A DNA stretch of 64,000 bases from NCBI RefSeq assembly GCF_002234675.1, contig NC_019869.2, positions 14,065,015-14,129,014 on the forward strand, read 5' to 3'. Source of the stretch: Oryzias latipes. Its lineage: Eukaryota; Chordata; Actinopteri; Beloniformes; Adrianichthyidae. The first letter of the stretch is position 1, and each line of letters begins with the position of its first letter. Of this stretch, positions 34,001 to 47,300 are shown piece after piece. The notes under the pieces are model-generated. The model saw only the letters and a program-made list of their open reading frames with translations, ran no database searches and was not told the origin of the DNA. Position numbers and translations under genes: made by a program.

Positions 34001-34299
34001 GTCACATTAAGACAAATTATTAACTATTGCATTAGTAATTATTGGAGTTTTGTTATGAATCTTGTGATTATATTTAGATTCTACAAAAAATACGAAAATA
34101 ATATGTACATTAACTTTATCCAGTACATTTAAATAAATGTATGTTTAATAATAACATTTAAATTATATCCTTCACAGTTAATAATTTTCTTTCTAATGAA
34201 AATGAGGTTTAGATGAACACTTTCGTTTCTACACAGAAATAATCTTTCTGGTTTGATGGGTTGTTTCGTACTCTTATTGTGAAATCTCCAAGAGCCGCA

Positions 34300-34514
34300 T
34301 CTTCCGGCTGAGTCTGTTTACTTGGCGCAGCTGATGCGCCACAGCGAGAGGGAGCGACGATCTGTGAGTTGACAGCGCATCAGATTAGCGCGGGACGGTG
34401 GGATTATCATCCTTGGACGGAACGGCGCGGACCCGTTGAACCTTCCCCCGCAGCGGCGCGCGCTCCCCGGGGCTGAAGCGGACAGGCCGGCCGCCGCCGC
34501 GCGTTCCTCCTGCG
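34300..34514 (+). promoter_or_regulatory. snrk promoter and non-coding first exon
   Basis: A locally GC- and CpG-rich island (gcggcgcgcgctccccgggg, ggccgccgccgcgcg) ends at a strong donor, tgcg|gtgagtgatt, at 34514/34515. The next acceptor fitting snrk is at 38233, so the first intron is about 3.7 kb. No open frame joins in, so this exon is taken as 5'UTR. The transcription start is not fixed. A run of about 18 G lies just after the donor (34563-34580). Confidence 0.65.
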
Positions 34515-36225
34515 GTGAGTGATTCTTGTCTGCGGGGCATGAAGGAGGCCGGCGCGGCGGACCGGGGGGGGGGGGGGGGGTCTGGGGTTACCTTGGATTA
34601 TTTCATAAATTTCTATAGTGAATTGCGGCGCACACTTCTGCTCATGCGCAGCCTGGTTCTGATTCTGATCCTCTCTGCGCTGTTGTGCGCCTGGATGCGG
34701 ATTTCATGGAGGCTCACAGCAGAGGATGCTCTGAAGAATAGAAATGAACAACTTCCAGATGTTTAATTATTCTTTCCACCTCAATTAAGAGAATATTTAA
34801 CACATCTTATTCTGACACTCTGATTATTCTGACATATTATTAATTGAGGGTGTTTTTGAACCCTCTTATGGGATTCTGCTGTTAGTTTCCAGTTATTGAT
34901 TGGTGGAACTTTAACACAACCAGGCAATGACACACAAACAGGACATATAAAGGGTTAACAATATCAGATGAACTGCACTTTCAGATTAAAGATGCAACAT
35001 TAATGGTATTTAGATTTATTTTGGGATTAAATTAGGATTTCTTCATCTTTTGGACCAACTAGCTCCATCCAGACGCCTCTGACCAGCTGATGGCCAAAGT
35101 CCTGCAGGTTCCTCCTGCCTTTACAGTTATAATCAGGCAGGTTACTTCTTATCTCGAATAATTCCAAGGAATTTTATCATGCAGAGCAGCAATTAAACTC
35201 AAACTTGACCTCAGGTTCATTTGCTTTTGTGTGTCCACACACGCCCAACCACACTATAAATCGATACACAAGCAGTCCCTTTGAACGCTTATGCAACGCC
35301 GCGGGAGCCTGCTTCTGTCATAAATGCAGGCCTTGCTGTTAAAATAAACCAGCTCTATTCTCAGCCCGGGAATTCATCTGCCCCTGCTTTAAACTGATTA
35401 AGTGTTGAAATGCTCCCATATGAGGTAAAGAAGAGCTCCAGGTGGAGACGGCGTGGATGATTAGCAGGTTAGGCTGAGGCCGCCCTCAGGAGATCATCCC
35501 TCTGCTGGCCTCTCTGCAGCGTGTTTGTGCACGAGGGGAGAAGCTGCTCTCACATCTTCACTGTCAGGCAAGCTGTTGAGCATGGCTAAAAACAAACATG
35601 GACTCCAGAATCTAACCATTGCCTCAGAGGAGCAGCAACTCACCTGACAACCCAACAGAAGGTTCACAAATGGAGTAAAAGGCAGAACAGATCTACTCTG
35701 GTTGCGTTGTCCAGCTACGCACATAGGCGTGTTCCCTGGCAACTGTTGCCGGGATTTGTGTTGTCTTTGTGAAATCAGGTGAGAATGGCACACCTGAGTG
35801 TGGATCACCTCCCAGGAATGTTCTTCATTGTGTTTTTTGTTCTTGGCACGCAGGGAAGATTCCTGAAAGTTGAGGACAAACCTCCCGTGAAGGCGTTTAA
35901 ATGTTTGCAGCTTTCTTAAATCCAAGCTGTGAAAAAACCTCATATCAAAACAAGTGCCTTATGATTCACACAAAACATGTTTGAAACCAAAAAAAAAAAA
36001 CCAAAACAACACTGGGTCAATGAAGGGCTTCAGGGTGGCACACCGGTTAGCACCAGGCTCTGGTTCTAATACCAGCTGGGTCCTTTCTGTGTGGAGTTTG
36101 CATGTTCTCCTCGTTCATGCATGGGCTTTCTCCAGTTTCCTCCGGCAGTTCAAAAACATGGGCTATGTCCAAATTCCGACCCTAATCCCAAACTACTAAA
36201 AAACTATAGTGTGGGACTATGTAGT

Positions 36226-36593
36226 TGTCACAAGAACAGGCAGACGGCTGGATCCAAATCCAGCAGGTTTATTAACGCAACTAAAAGTCTACAAAGCTAA
36301 ATCAGGATGAGGCGGTCAGGGGTCGATAACAGGCATAAGATCATCAGAGGAGAGACAGGGGCAGTCAGGATCCAGGTGAGTGACGGGCCAGACGGCAAAC
36401 TGAGTTAGAAACAGGGTCAGGAGACAGAAGATCAGATCCAGGTACAACGCTCAGTCATGAAGGCAGAGTGGCACAAACAATACTTCGCACTGAGTGCGGC
36501 TCAGTTTACTGCTTAAGTATGCTGTGATCGATTTAGTGAATGAGAGCCAGGTGTGAAGCACTCAGAAACTGCACGCCAGGGTTGCTGGGAGAT
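36226..36593 (-). mobile_element. Probable LTR insertion inside MITE family 3
   Basis: A 368-bp block begins TGTCACAAG and is flanked by a direct repeat GTAGT (36221-36225 and 36594-36598; ATGTAGT when two more bases are counted). Excision restores a MITE-like phrase, actatgtagtgag. The inner gtttattaac, read on the other strand, gives an AATAAA signal. The right end is not a canonical CA, so the class is uncertain. Confidence 0.5.
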
Positions 36594-36632
36594 GTAGTGA
36601 GTCTATAAATTATTGTATTAAATGTATTAAAA

Positions 36633-36832
36633 CAGTGTTTCCCAAACCCTGGTCCTGGGGGCACACTGTCCTGCATGTTTTCCATGTTGCCCTGCTTAGG
36701 CACACCTAATTCAATCATCAGGCTCTGCAGAAGCCTGACAATGGCAGTCATCAAAGGCAGGTGTGTTTGAGCAGGGTTGGATTGGAAAAATGCAGGCCAG
36801 TTTGCCCCGAGTACCAGGGTTGGGAAACACTG
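36633..36832. mobile_element. 200-bp hAT-type MITE
   Basis: Ends CAGTGTTTCCCAAACCCTGG and CCAGGGTTGGGAAACACTG are inverted repeats. The flanks tattaaaa (36625-36632) and cattaaaa (36833-36840) match at seven of eight positions, fitting the 8-bp target duplication of hAT elements. It lies within MITE family 3. Confidence 0.8.
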
Positions 36833-37914
36833 CATTAAAAAATACATTTCTTTTGCAAAAATTGTTCAAACACAATGCATTGTGGTCGATATTTGCCTAT
36901 CTAGTGAGCGTTGATGCGCAGTGGTTTTTCGCAGAGACTTCTGGGAAATTTCCAGGGCGCTCAGTTTCGAAATTGTAGATTCAGACAGCCATACAAGATA
37001 GTGAACACAATATATAGTGAGTAGTGAAGGAATTCGGACACAGCCATGGTTCATTGGTATCTCTAGTGCCTTGTTTCCAGTCTGGTATTTTGAGCATTTC
37101 CATTATAAAATAGACGCATTAAGCGGACCCAATCGTAACATTTTTGGGCCCTCGCTGGTTGTAGGTGCATAGAAAAATGGAATGGACTGGTTAGGGCGGA
37201 GCTACTGTTGGAACCCATTGATTGGCTGAAGGTCAGTACGACTACGGAAAACCTTAGGAAAGCGGTTGTATTTCTCTTCGCAGACCAGTTCAGGGTGTGT
37301 CACACCTCCCCCCAATAATGCCTCAGATAGGCTCCAGCGACCCCGTGACCCCAAAAGGGATTCACTGGTTTTAGAAAATAGATGGGTGTTTGTTTTGGGA
37401 AAATTCTTTCCAAAAATGCAGCTATCACCGTGTGAAAGCAAATATTTTATTTATTCAAGTCCTCGGTCTGCTGTAGTTTGAAAAAAGTCTGCTCTCATGC
37501 AGCTTCAGCAGCCTCACATGTTGAAGATCTTTTTCGCATTGTTCATCTTTGGGAGCAGCTTCTCCAGGATGTTATGGTTTACTGGATTATGACAACGAAG
37601 CAAAAATATAAAATGAAATAACTCAGCAGGCATGGAATTAAACATTTGCTACCTCCCACTCCTTTTCAAGCAATAAATCAAAACTTTACTTGACTTTAGT
37701 TAATAATCACTATATTTATTCAATCTAATGTGACCTAAGTGTGAATTGTTTGCATGACTGCAAAAATCTATTTATGATTATGAGTAATCACACTGTTATT
37801 TTTTCTTACATTTACGTTAATGTTTCTTTGTGTTGTTTTAGTTGATGCATTTTTTATTTGTGCTATGAGTTTGATATATCTATGGGATTTTGTTGTTGTT
37901 GTATTGTCTAAAAC

Positions 37915-38150
37915 GGGCGCAGCGGTATGCTGGTCCACCTCTTATCGTAAGATTGCAGGTTCGATTCCATGTGTCGAAGTGTCCTTGGGCAAGACACTGA
38001 ACCCCACCTTGCCTCTAGTGGTAGGTTGGCGCCAATGTTTGGCAGCGGAGCCGCCACCAGTGTGTGAATGTGTGTGAATGGGTGACTACAAAGAGCTTTG
38101 AGCCTTCCAGGAAGATAGAAAGCGCTTTACAAGTACACACCTTTTACAAT
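37915..38150 (+). mobile_element. tRNA-like SINE family B
   Basis: The B-box-like phrase gcaggttcgattcca is followed by 'gtgtccttgggcaagacactgaacccc', 'gtggtaggttggcgcc', 'gtgtgtgaatgtgtgtgaatggg' and 'aaagcgctttacaagtacacacc'. It lies less than 100 bp upstream of snrk exon 2. Confidence 0.75.
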
Positions 38151-38372
38151 TAATGTGTGAAATAAACCAATAAATCAAGTCAAATCACTGCGAGGAACAA
38201 CATTTCATGCATCATCTCTTCCTTCTCCCTTAGGTTCAGATCAACATCTGGACGACCAAGCAGAACTTTAAGGGTTCCTCAAGAAGTGATGTCCAACAGA
38301 GAAATGAAAAACTGACAAATTCAGGAGCAGAAGGCGAAAACAGGCCACTCCCCCGCCCGTGGGCCGGCAGAC

Positions 38373-41300
38373 ATGGCGGGGCTCAAACGCCATCATGACG
38401 GGAAGATCGCCGGGCTGTACGACCTGGACAAGACTCTGGGTCGTGGTCACTTTGCTGTTGTCAAACTGGCCCGACACGTCTTCACTGGAGAAAAGGTTAG
38501 AATCCTTCAACCAGGCCCCCTTATGGGTCAAAAATTGATCAAATTTGAAACATTTTCTTTAAAGAAGCAAAAACATTTTGCCGATGGGGTCAGAGAAATT
38601 GTATAACAAAAATTCCTATTTTGGGGAAAAAAATCTACTCACTAAGACATGTTTTCTATTGTTTTGCTGTTGAAAAACTTTATTCATAACATCTTTTTTT
38701 CTTGAAAGACAGAAAATATAACAAATTCTTGTCTTAGAAAACAGAAACTATCATCTGAAGATCAGAATGAGACCTGACTGAACTACATTACTCAAACAGT
38801 TTCACTTCAAATCTCTTCCAGGTTGCGGTAAAAGTCATCGATAAGACCAAGTTGGACCCGGTGGCTCGAGGTCACCTCTTCCAGGAGGTCCGCTGCATGA
38901 AGATGGTGCAGCACCCCAACGTGGTGCGTCTCTACGAGGTCATTGACACGGCCACCAAGCTCTACCTCATTCTGGAGCTGGGCGACGGCGGCGACATGTA
39001 CGACTGTATCATGAAGCACGAAGGAGGCCTCAGCGAAGAGGTGAGAAGGTGACGGACAGCACCAGTGCCACGTGGTCCGGGTCGGTGCAGGGATCAGCTC
39101 CAGCTCGCCTTGAAGGCTGGAGATAAGACCCAAGCCAGATGATAAATAGAAACAAGATACTGTCAATTCTATTAATGAGGGAGCAACCAGGAAGTTTGGA
39201 AAAGCTTCCAGTAAAGGTGTAGAACTTACATCCTCAGAACTAACCCAACCACAAAGATCTTTGAAAACACATTTGATCCAACTTTTTGAATTTTTATTGG
39301 GGTCAAACATTTGTCAGAACAAAAGAGCTTTTTTCTGTTTTATCAATGCCTGGATAGCCCTTTTAGTTCTAGGTATTAAAAAAAAATATTGTATGTGTTT
39401 GCATTCATCTAAACTCTAAATTAAGGTAAATTTGGAGCTGAAGTGGTTTGTTGCATATTTGCATCAATTGACAATAAGGAGTTAATTTATCGATTGTTTT
39501 TTTTAATTTAAATGTCTAATAAATTATTGTGAAAAATTAGAGGGAATGTTTTTTCTGTTTCACATTCTCAGCAGTTTTTTAGCAGATCATTACTTTTTCT
39601 CCAAACGTTTGCTGTAGATTTTCCAGCAAATACAGAAACTCCACAGAAGACATGACCTTCTATAGATTATAGATTATATTCCTATAATCTAATGCGGATT
39701 TTCAAGATTAAAACTGGTTCCTTGTCTCTTATAACTAAATTATTTTAAGCCAAGGTTTGTTTTAATATCTGTTGTATTCAAATTCCTTCACTTCTCACTA
39801 TATAGTGCACTCTGCAGGGCGTTCGCCATTTTGTAGTGCTGTCCGAATCTTCAATTTCCTAAATCCAGTGGCCTAGAAATTTCCCAGAATTCTCTGTGAA
39901 AAGAAAGGGTGCATCAATGCATACTAGGTTGGGGAATATAGACCATAATGTATTGCGTTGGAACAATTTTTATATGAATTAAGGCTTTACTTGCTTGCTG
40001 TTTTAAAAAAAGAAAAGTAGTGAGCATGGTGTCCAAATTTCTTTTAAAATCCAGGGCACCACATACGGTAGTCCAGCACTATATAGTTTTTAGTAGTTAG
40101 GGATTAGGGTGGGAATTCGGACACAGCCTAAGTGTTTCTGACACGGATGTTTGGGATTTTCGGAATCAAAAACTAATGAGGTGAACCAGGCGCTAACTTT
40201 TATGCCAGAGTCAGTGAAAAACGAAACCAGTTTTCACTCCGTGCTCTCGCTCAGAGCATTCTGACTCTGGAATTTGAAACAGGTCTGCACTTGTGTTGGA
40301 GTGTCTAGGAGTTGATGTTCAGTTGCACAAGAGTCTGTCATCGGGGCAGGAATGACGGTTAGATGAGACGCGTCTGCATTTCTACATTTCTCAAGGGTCC
40401 GAAAGCAAAGACTGGATCTATTTCATCATCTTTTCTTCAGTAAATTATGTTTACAGACATTTGCGTCAGTTTTTAGTTATGCTGTACTGAAAAGATCCCT
40501 TTTAATGGAAAAAAAAATCATAAAATCATAATTTAAAATAATTTAAACACCCAATTTGATTTCAAAAACTGTGTTTTTGCTTTTTTTAATATGTTCATGT
40601 GGCATTTTTCTAATAATGGAGGACATTGGTGGACAGCTCCAATACAGCTCACCATTTTTATTGCACCAGAAATGCTAGTTTGGGGTTGTGTGGGGCTGTA
40701 AACTAGTGGGAGAGAGTGTAAACAGAAAGATGTTGGGAAGCAGGGGTGGGCTCACTCCGCACCAACTGTCCCAGCCAAAACTCTGAAGTGAATTTCTAAT
40801 GAACTCCTGTTGCTCTGCAGTAAGAAACAATGTCGTAGAAAATAACAAAAACAACATAATCATAACTAAAAGACCGCTGGGAACGTTTTGAAAATAGATC
40901 AAAAGACGATCGGAGCGGGACTTTAAAGCTGATTTTGACTCATACATGTTTGTTAATTGATTCAAAGCTTACTTTGTTTTAGAAATGTAAAGAAGTATGC
41001 GGGCATTTCCTGGTTTAAACCCCTACGTGAAGCGCATCTCATTCATCATCACTGACACGCTAAAAACGTGACTATTTGCTGTTTCCTGTTAAGGATTTTC
41101 TGCCCTCCAAACAGAATATTTTCTGCCAAACCTACCAGTTAACTTGATTTACACAATTAATAGCGATATTTTGCTAATTTCTCTAGAAATGTGACTTATT
41201 TTGCCAGCTATCCACTGTTCACATTGGAAGGAAAACTGGCTACTAGTCTATTTGATTTATACTTTAGTTTAAAGACACTCCAACAGTATTAACATAAACA

Positions 41301-44300
41301 GTATTTTATTTTGTAATTAGCTTAAACTATTTCTGCATAAAACATGAAAATAAATTATGAGTTTTTTTCAAGAACAAAAGGATTTATTGAGCTTAGGTGA
41401 CGTTTCTGCTAAAGGTTACAAAACTATTCAGTTTGTTTAAAATAGATTATTTTTTTTATATGAAAGATGAATGTAAACATTAGAAAAGTTAATTTATTGT
41501 CTGGGCAGTTAGTTGTAATCTGCAGTTTCGCCTTTAGATGTCACTCTTTCCCAAAACCCCTTGCTGAGTTTTTGGGGCAGATTTTTGAAAGGCGTCAGTC
41601 CTTCCTCTTCCTTTCCAGAGGTGGCACCATCCTGATGCTCTTTTAACACTTTTTGTGTGTGTATCTTATTTTCTAAGGTGGCCAAGTGTTACTTTGCACA
41701 GATCGTGCACGCCATTTCCTACTGCCACCGGCTGCACGTGGTGCACAGGGACCTCAAGCCGGAAAACGTGGTGTTCCTGGAGAAGCAGGGAGTCGTCAAG
41801 CTCACCGATTTTGGCTTTAGCAACCGCTTTCAGCCCGGGAAGACACTGAACACCTCCTGTGGCTCCCTGGCCTACTCCGCCCCTGAAATCCTGCTGGGGG
41901 ACGAGTACGATGCTCCTGCTGTGGGTGAGTACAGGAGCTGTGGTGGCGTGACGCTCTCAGCATCACTGAAGGAGCAGCTCGGTGTACACGCCTGTTGACG
42001 GCAAACGGTTCTGCTTTTGCATTGTTTGAATGCGGTGGAACCAGTCGGCTCACGCGGCGTCTTCTGTCATCACGCTGCTGAAATAAGAATAAGGGAATCC
42101 GACTGGAACAGGCGTGTTTGAGGGAGGAAAGCAAGCAGGAAAGAGGCAGGACAGGCGGCGGCAGCCCCCCATGCCTCTGAAAAGGGGGGTTGCAGAGAGG
42201 CATTGTCAGTTTCTCTGACTGAATGGTTTTGCATTAGCATCTGTGCGTCCTCTGCCTCTCTGTACCAAGCAGCTTTCATATTTGATGCCAATGTGCGTGC
42301 ATGTGTGTGTGCATGTGTGTGTGCATGGGGATGCTCTGCTCGTTGGAGAAAACGCAGCATCCCAGTGTTAGTGTTCATTCAGCTGAGATAATGAGGCTTT
42401 GATTGCTGGGTCTATCGGTCCAGCGGAAGACTAAACGAGAAGCAGACCGAACTCAGGGCGGGGCTCACCTGAACGGAGCAGAGGCCCGTCATGGGCCCGG
42501 TACCAGCAGGTCTAGCTGGTTGCTGAGATATAAAAGGCTTTGGTATGACAGCTCTCCTGAGTTGCATTTGTTCTACAGTTTTTTTTGTCTGGAATTTTTT
42601 ATTATTATTAATGTTTAAAAAAGATTGAAGCTAACAGTTCCTCAGAAGTTAAAACAGTAAAAATGACAAATGACAGTTGCGTTCATTTACAATATTTTTA
42701 ATCTACCATAATGTGCTTTCTTTAAAAAAAAAGAATTACAATCAAACTCAATTTTTAATATTCTAAACATGCTGCTTCTTATATAACTTTCTTGCATCCT
42801 TTTTTTCCCATCGAAATATTTTCATATTTTCCTCATTTGTCAATGTTTTCAAAGCTCTGGATTCCCTGCAGTGGAGGATTACTATTTGGATTACTATACA
42901 CATCATTTGTACTCTAAAAAAACATATTCAAATCTGTGATGCAAAAAGCTTTAATTTTGAAACCTTTTCATAATAATACAGCTTCCTTTTTGCAAATAGG
43001 TCAGCGCAGTGTTGGTCAGACAGTCTGAGTTCAATAAAACTAGCTTTTGCTCAACAGGGTTTCCACCCCCACCCAGAGTCAGACAAGAAGTGCAGCGTCG
43101 ATTGTGACCCACTTTTTTACCTGTTATCCTGTTTTACCAAACAAGCTCAGAGGGAAGGTGAGTCCTCTGCCGTGTTTCTGGGATCCTTGTTTGGGTCTGA
43201 CAGAAACCAAAGAGTTCATGTCAGGATTGAGGAGGTGAAAGGTCAGACTGGGGAGCATAAGCTCTCATTTAAATGCAGCTTTTCTGCGGATGCAGTTTTG
43301 GAAAACTCCTGCGGGGCATTTTGTTGTCAGCTTTGGAATTTGAGAGTCAAAGGTTTTGGTTAATCCAACCGTAATTTGGTTTCTGCTAAACCCAAAGCTT
43401 CCTGATGTCCAAAATCCACTAATGTCCCTACCTCGTTTGTGTGTCGAAAGAACCAAATGGAGTCATTGGGACTGTAATGGATTATTGGAACGCCTTTTTC
43501 AGTAAATTGCTTAAATTAAGTCCCAAAAATGCAGCTTATGAAGGTGTGGGAAAGGGGGGGTGAATTATAGCGGCTAAATAACCTCCTGGTTGTTAGGAGC
43601 TTTCACTAATGAATTCAATTTTAAGTTTATATTTCCTTCTCTTCAGTAATCTGCTCTGAAACGGCAGAACACACAGCAGAACACACAGCCTGCTCCGCAC
43701 AGAGCGCTCCTGTCTTCCACATCCAGATCTTTCTCAAAGACAGAAAGATGCTAAGCGAGGCCGAGTAAGAACATGAAAGACCAGGCTTTATTTTTCTGTT
43801 CGGTGCAAAACAAAATAAAATAAATAACGGACGTTTTTGTCATCGTCATATGAGGAAGATTGCAACCCCCCCTTCGGCTGATGAATGCTCAGAAAGCAGC
43901 CAACGTGCACCAACAGATTCTGCTGCAGAAACCTCGTCTGCAGCAGGGGTTTGGAAGCTGTTTTACATCTGCAGAATGTGCAGAGCAGAAGCATCACTAC
44001 CTAAAGGAAAAGCACACGTGTTTATGAGCCTCTGATGCTCACACAAAAACCTCGAGAAGCCCTAAAACTGCACTGAACAATGCGTTTACTTTAGAGATGA
44101 ATCAACCCGCTGGGTTCTGTGAAAGTTGTCATTTATGGAGATAAACTCGGCAGTGATTTTCATGCTGACCCTGCAGCCTCCACCCCCACCCCCCCACCCC
44201 CACCCCCAGAGGGAAGCAGCATCTCTTTTTAGCATCTCTCTGCTCCTGGCTGTTGTGCAGCTTTTCCGCGCTCGCGCTGCCACACGGCGTGCAGCTGCCA

Positions 44301-47300
44301 GCCGTGAAGCTGGGCTCTGATAAACCCAACGCCGCTTATATGAAACCTCATGAACCTCAGTCTGTCATCAAAATGACAGAAGGAATCAATTAGTTCCTGA
44401 AAATGAGATTTTATTAGACATCAATTGCTAAATTCTACTTTTTTTGTTTGTTTCAACAGATTCTTATTCATTAAAGCAAAATAAGTTTGGTGCAAAATCA
44501 GGAGGAGGATTTAAGTCAAATTGATCTTCCCCAAAAACAAAAAAAGTGGTAATTTACAAATCTATGGATTTATGTTTCATTAAAGCAAATTCCCTTCATT
44601 TTATTTTGGTAAAAAACAGGTTTTATGTGAATGAATGTTTAGATCCTCTTTTCCTCTCTCTGAAAACTATTATTTGCTGCAGTTAGTCTCCTTAAACAGT
44701 CATAACATGTTTTAATATAATGAAAAATTAAGGCAAACGAAAAAAGATTTTCAAAATAAAATGATCAAAATTGTCAACAAACCAGAAGCATTTTGCTGAA
44801 AAGTAAACAAACATACAAAAAAATCAGTAAACCACATGAGCTCCTACAACCAAGGTTTATTTATATGTATTTCCCTGGAACAAAAAGCAATAGTTATTAC
44901 TGAAAACAAAAACAAAAGTAATAAAGACTGCCTTCCGTCTAAATGCTGAAACAACTGAAAAGAAAAAGTCAAGAGAGAAACCAGTTTTAAATTGCCATTG
45001 GGGAGCAATTAAAAAAGTCCTGCTGTGCGACCTATTCTGTCAAAATTCATGTTGACATTTGATGAGTTCAGAAATTTTCCTTTTCTTTTTAAATGAATTT
45101 TGGTTTAGTTGCAATGTGTGATATGAAATGAACAGAGGCAGAGCTGTATTTCCTGAAATGATTTCAAGTTAAGCTGTGACTCAAAACCTGAGATTTTAGT
45201 GACAAATTAGTATCCACACTCCAAAAAGAGCAGCCTTAAAATAATAAAAAAACACTAATCTTAAGAAGAAAATCTCTAGAAAGTAGTAAAATAATTTTTC
45301 ACTCTTGATTTCACAAGATGATCAAAATTGGTGGCGTTCCACACAAGCATTCAAAAAGGAAAAATAAGCGGGGGAAAAACTATTTATTAGATAGAATTAC
45401 TTCAAAGTGAATATTTTACAGCCCAATAGCTAGTTCTAAGCAAGTGATTTGTTGAGTTTTGATGCACCTAAATGTTCATTTTTATTCTAAAAATTAGAGT
45501 AATGAGTAGAAATGACTCCATCGGAACAAAATGAGATTATGACCTTTGTTGGCCCACCTTAATAAAACCTCATAAAATCTATAACTAGCGCATTTTCTTA
45601 GAACATGAATCAAAATTTTTGTCTCCAAAATATTTACAATGAAGATGAGTCTAAATAGCCAACATCTATTAAAAGTTAAAATAATATTCTTAAAACTGAC
45701 CAAAAAATTACAGCGAAATTTGAGTTGTTTTGAGATTAAATCAAGTTTGTCTTTTGTCAAGAAGAGTAAGGAGCAGAAGGATTTGGACTCATTTTATTGA
45801 TATTATTATATTTTTAGATTCTAGCTCTTAATTAGACAAAGACTGGGCTGATTTTGAAAAGCTTGTGTAAAGCAAAGAGAAATACCGGCCTCGCTTAAGT
45901 TACTCCTGATTAGCTGGACTGGGTGAGCCCAGTTTCTGATTGGCTGAAAACACCTGATCCAGGTAAGCAGGAATTACTGAAGCAGTGTTAGCTGCTAAAC
46001 AAGAGGGTTGGAGTCCACTGTACCTCGTATGTCTAAAAACAACATCATTAAATAGTCATCAGAGTAAGAACTTAAACAAAGAAGTAAAACAGTTTTCCTA
46101 ATGTTTGGTCATGAATCCGTTGATTGTTGAAAGTGTTGCTGCTTTGAATGCACTTTGATTTCCTGTTTCTCTTCACAAAACCTTCTAAAAAAAAAAGTTT
46201 GCTCTTAAACTGCACAACTTTTAAAAATATATCGATCTTATGCTTGTACCAAACAGAAAATCAGACCAATTGCATCAATCATGCACTTTTTTGTTGTCAG
46301 TCTACTAGTCAAACTTTATCTTATGTGACTCGGATAAAAGAAGCATGTGGGGGTTCTTTTTCACCCCGGCAGTGGGTTCAGGAAAAAGAAGGATCTCCTC
46401 TTTAGATCTAGTAAATTGCATATTGATTAGCAATCTGAAAGTGTGGATCATCTGACTTGTCCCGGCTAGAAGGAGGCTGACTCGGCGCCTCAGCGCGCCC
46501 ATCGGCCTCCAGTCAGCATGTGATTGCAGAAAGTGTGTCAGTGGAGCGTCCTGCTGACCACAGAGAGCCCAGAGCAAACATTTCACTGCTTTGAAATAAT
46601 CCGACCAGGAGAGCTGTTCTGGAAAATTAGCATTTGCACGAAGCTTCAAGGGGCCGGACGCGTTGACCCACTTTGCAGAGACGGCGTGTTTGTGTGCGAG
46701 CGAGCTGCAGGCAGCCTGTGTTTGACAGATGTGACCGAAGCAGCGCTGATTCATGAAGCTGCTTCCGATGCGACGCGAGTCACGCTTCATCTGAGCTTTC
46801 CGTTTGCACATCCAGGTCACTAAGCGATGAGGAGCACTAACACGTCACATTGTTGTCGATCCCCTACAGATATCTGGAGTCTGGGGGTGATCCTCTTCAT
46901 GCTGGTGTGCGGCCAGCCCCCCTTCCAGGAGGCCAACGACAGTGAGACCCTCACCATGATCATGGACTGCAAATACACGGTTCCCCCGCACATCTCGCAG
47001 GCCTGCAGAGAGTGAGTAATGCCCAGCACACAGATGGACGGAGTAGTCTGCAGGTGCTGCATATTTCATGTTCATAGATGTGAGAAGAGGAGCTGCGAAC
47101 ATGGGGAGGGGGCGCGGCCTCCCTTCTGTCCTGCTTTTGCTGCAGCAGTTCGCTGCCAGCGCCGCCTTAAGTGCATCTAATGCGCCCTTCAGAAGCAGCC
47201 CACTATTTTTAACTCAGCGCGTGTATAGGGGATGCGTCACAGCATGGGGGGGGGGGGGGGTGCACAAATATTTGCAAAATACATCCGGTAGCTTCACCAG

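Larger units (their letters stand above)
30774..34260. other. rpl14-snrk intergenic region
   Basis: Mostly AT-rich and without a gene. It contains a small minus-strand reverse-transcriptase scrap (31816-32001), a CTCF-like site (32329-32342), a GC-richer patch at 33360-33560 with a TATA-like gttatataacc, and an (ATT)n stretch at 33957-34000. Confidence 0.5.
36161..37045. mobile_element. MITE family 3 with inverted ends and ATG target duplication
   Basis: Left end GGCTATGTCCAAATTCC and right end GGAATTCGGACACAGCC are near-perfect inverted repeats, flanked by ATG at 36158-36160 and 37046-37048. The 3-bp duplication and GG...CC ends suggest a PIF-Harbinger or ISL2EU type, but that is inference. 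It contains two further insertions. Confidence 0.75.
36027..37384 (+). mobile_element. SINE family A, split by nested insertions
   Basis: The left part (36027-36160: ggcttcagggtggcacaccg, gtgtggagtttgcatgttctcc) resumes after the MITE at 37046 (atggttcattggtatctcta). After another gap it ends at about 37285-37384 (ggctccagcgaccccgtgacccc, gatgg). The order matches the uninterrupted copy at 63035-63375. It lies in snrk intron 1. Confidence 0.7.

Noticed and set aside
34515-34766. 83-aa frame after the snrk first exon
   Set aside because: It starts at the splice donor, runs through a poly-G tract and lies in intron 1. No exon evidence.
37915-38150. Possible tRNA genes at SINE B-box phrases
   Set aside because: The A and B boxes are not accompanied by a foldable cloverleaf. 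They belong to SINEs present in several copies.
46305-46820. 171-aa minus-strand frame in a snrk intron
   Set aside because: No family, no splice sites and biased composition. It looks like a chance open frame.
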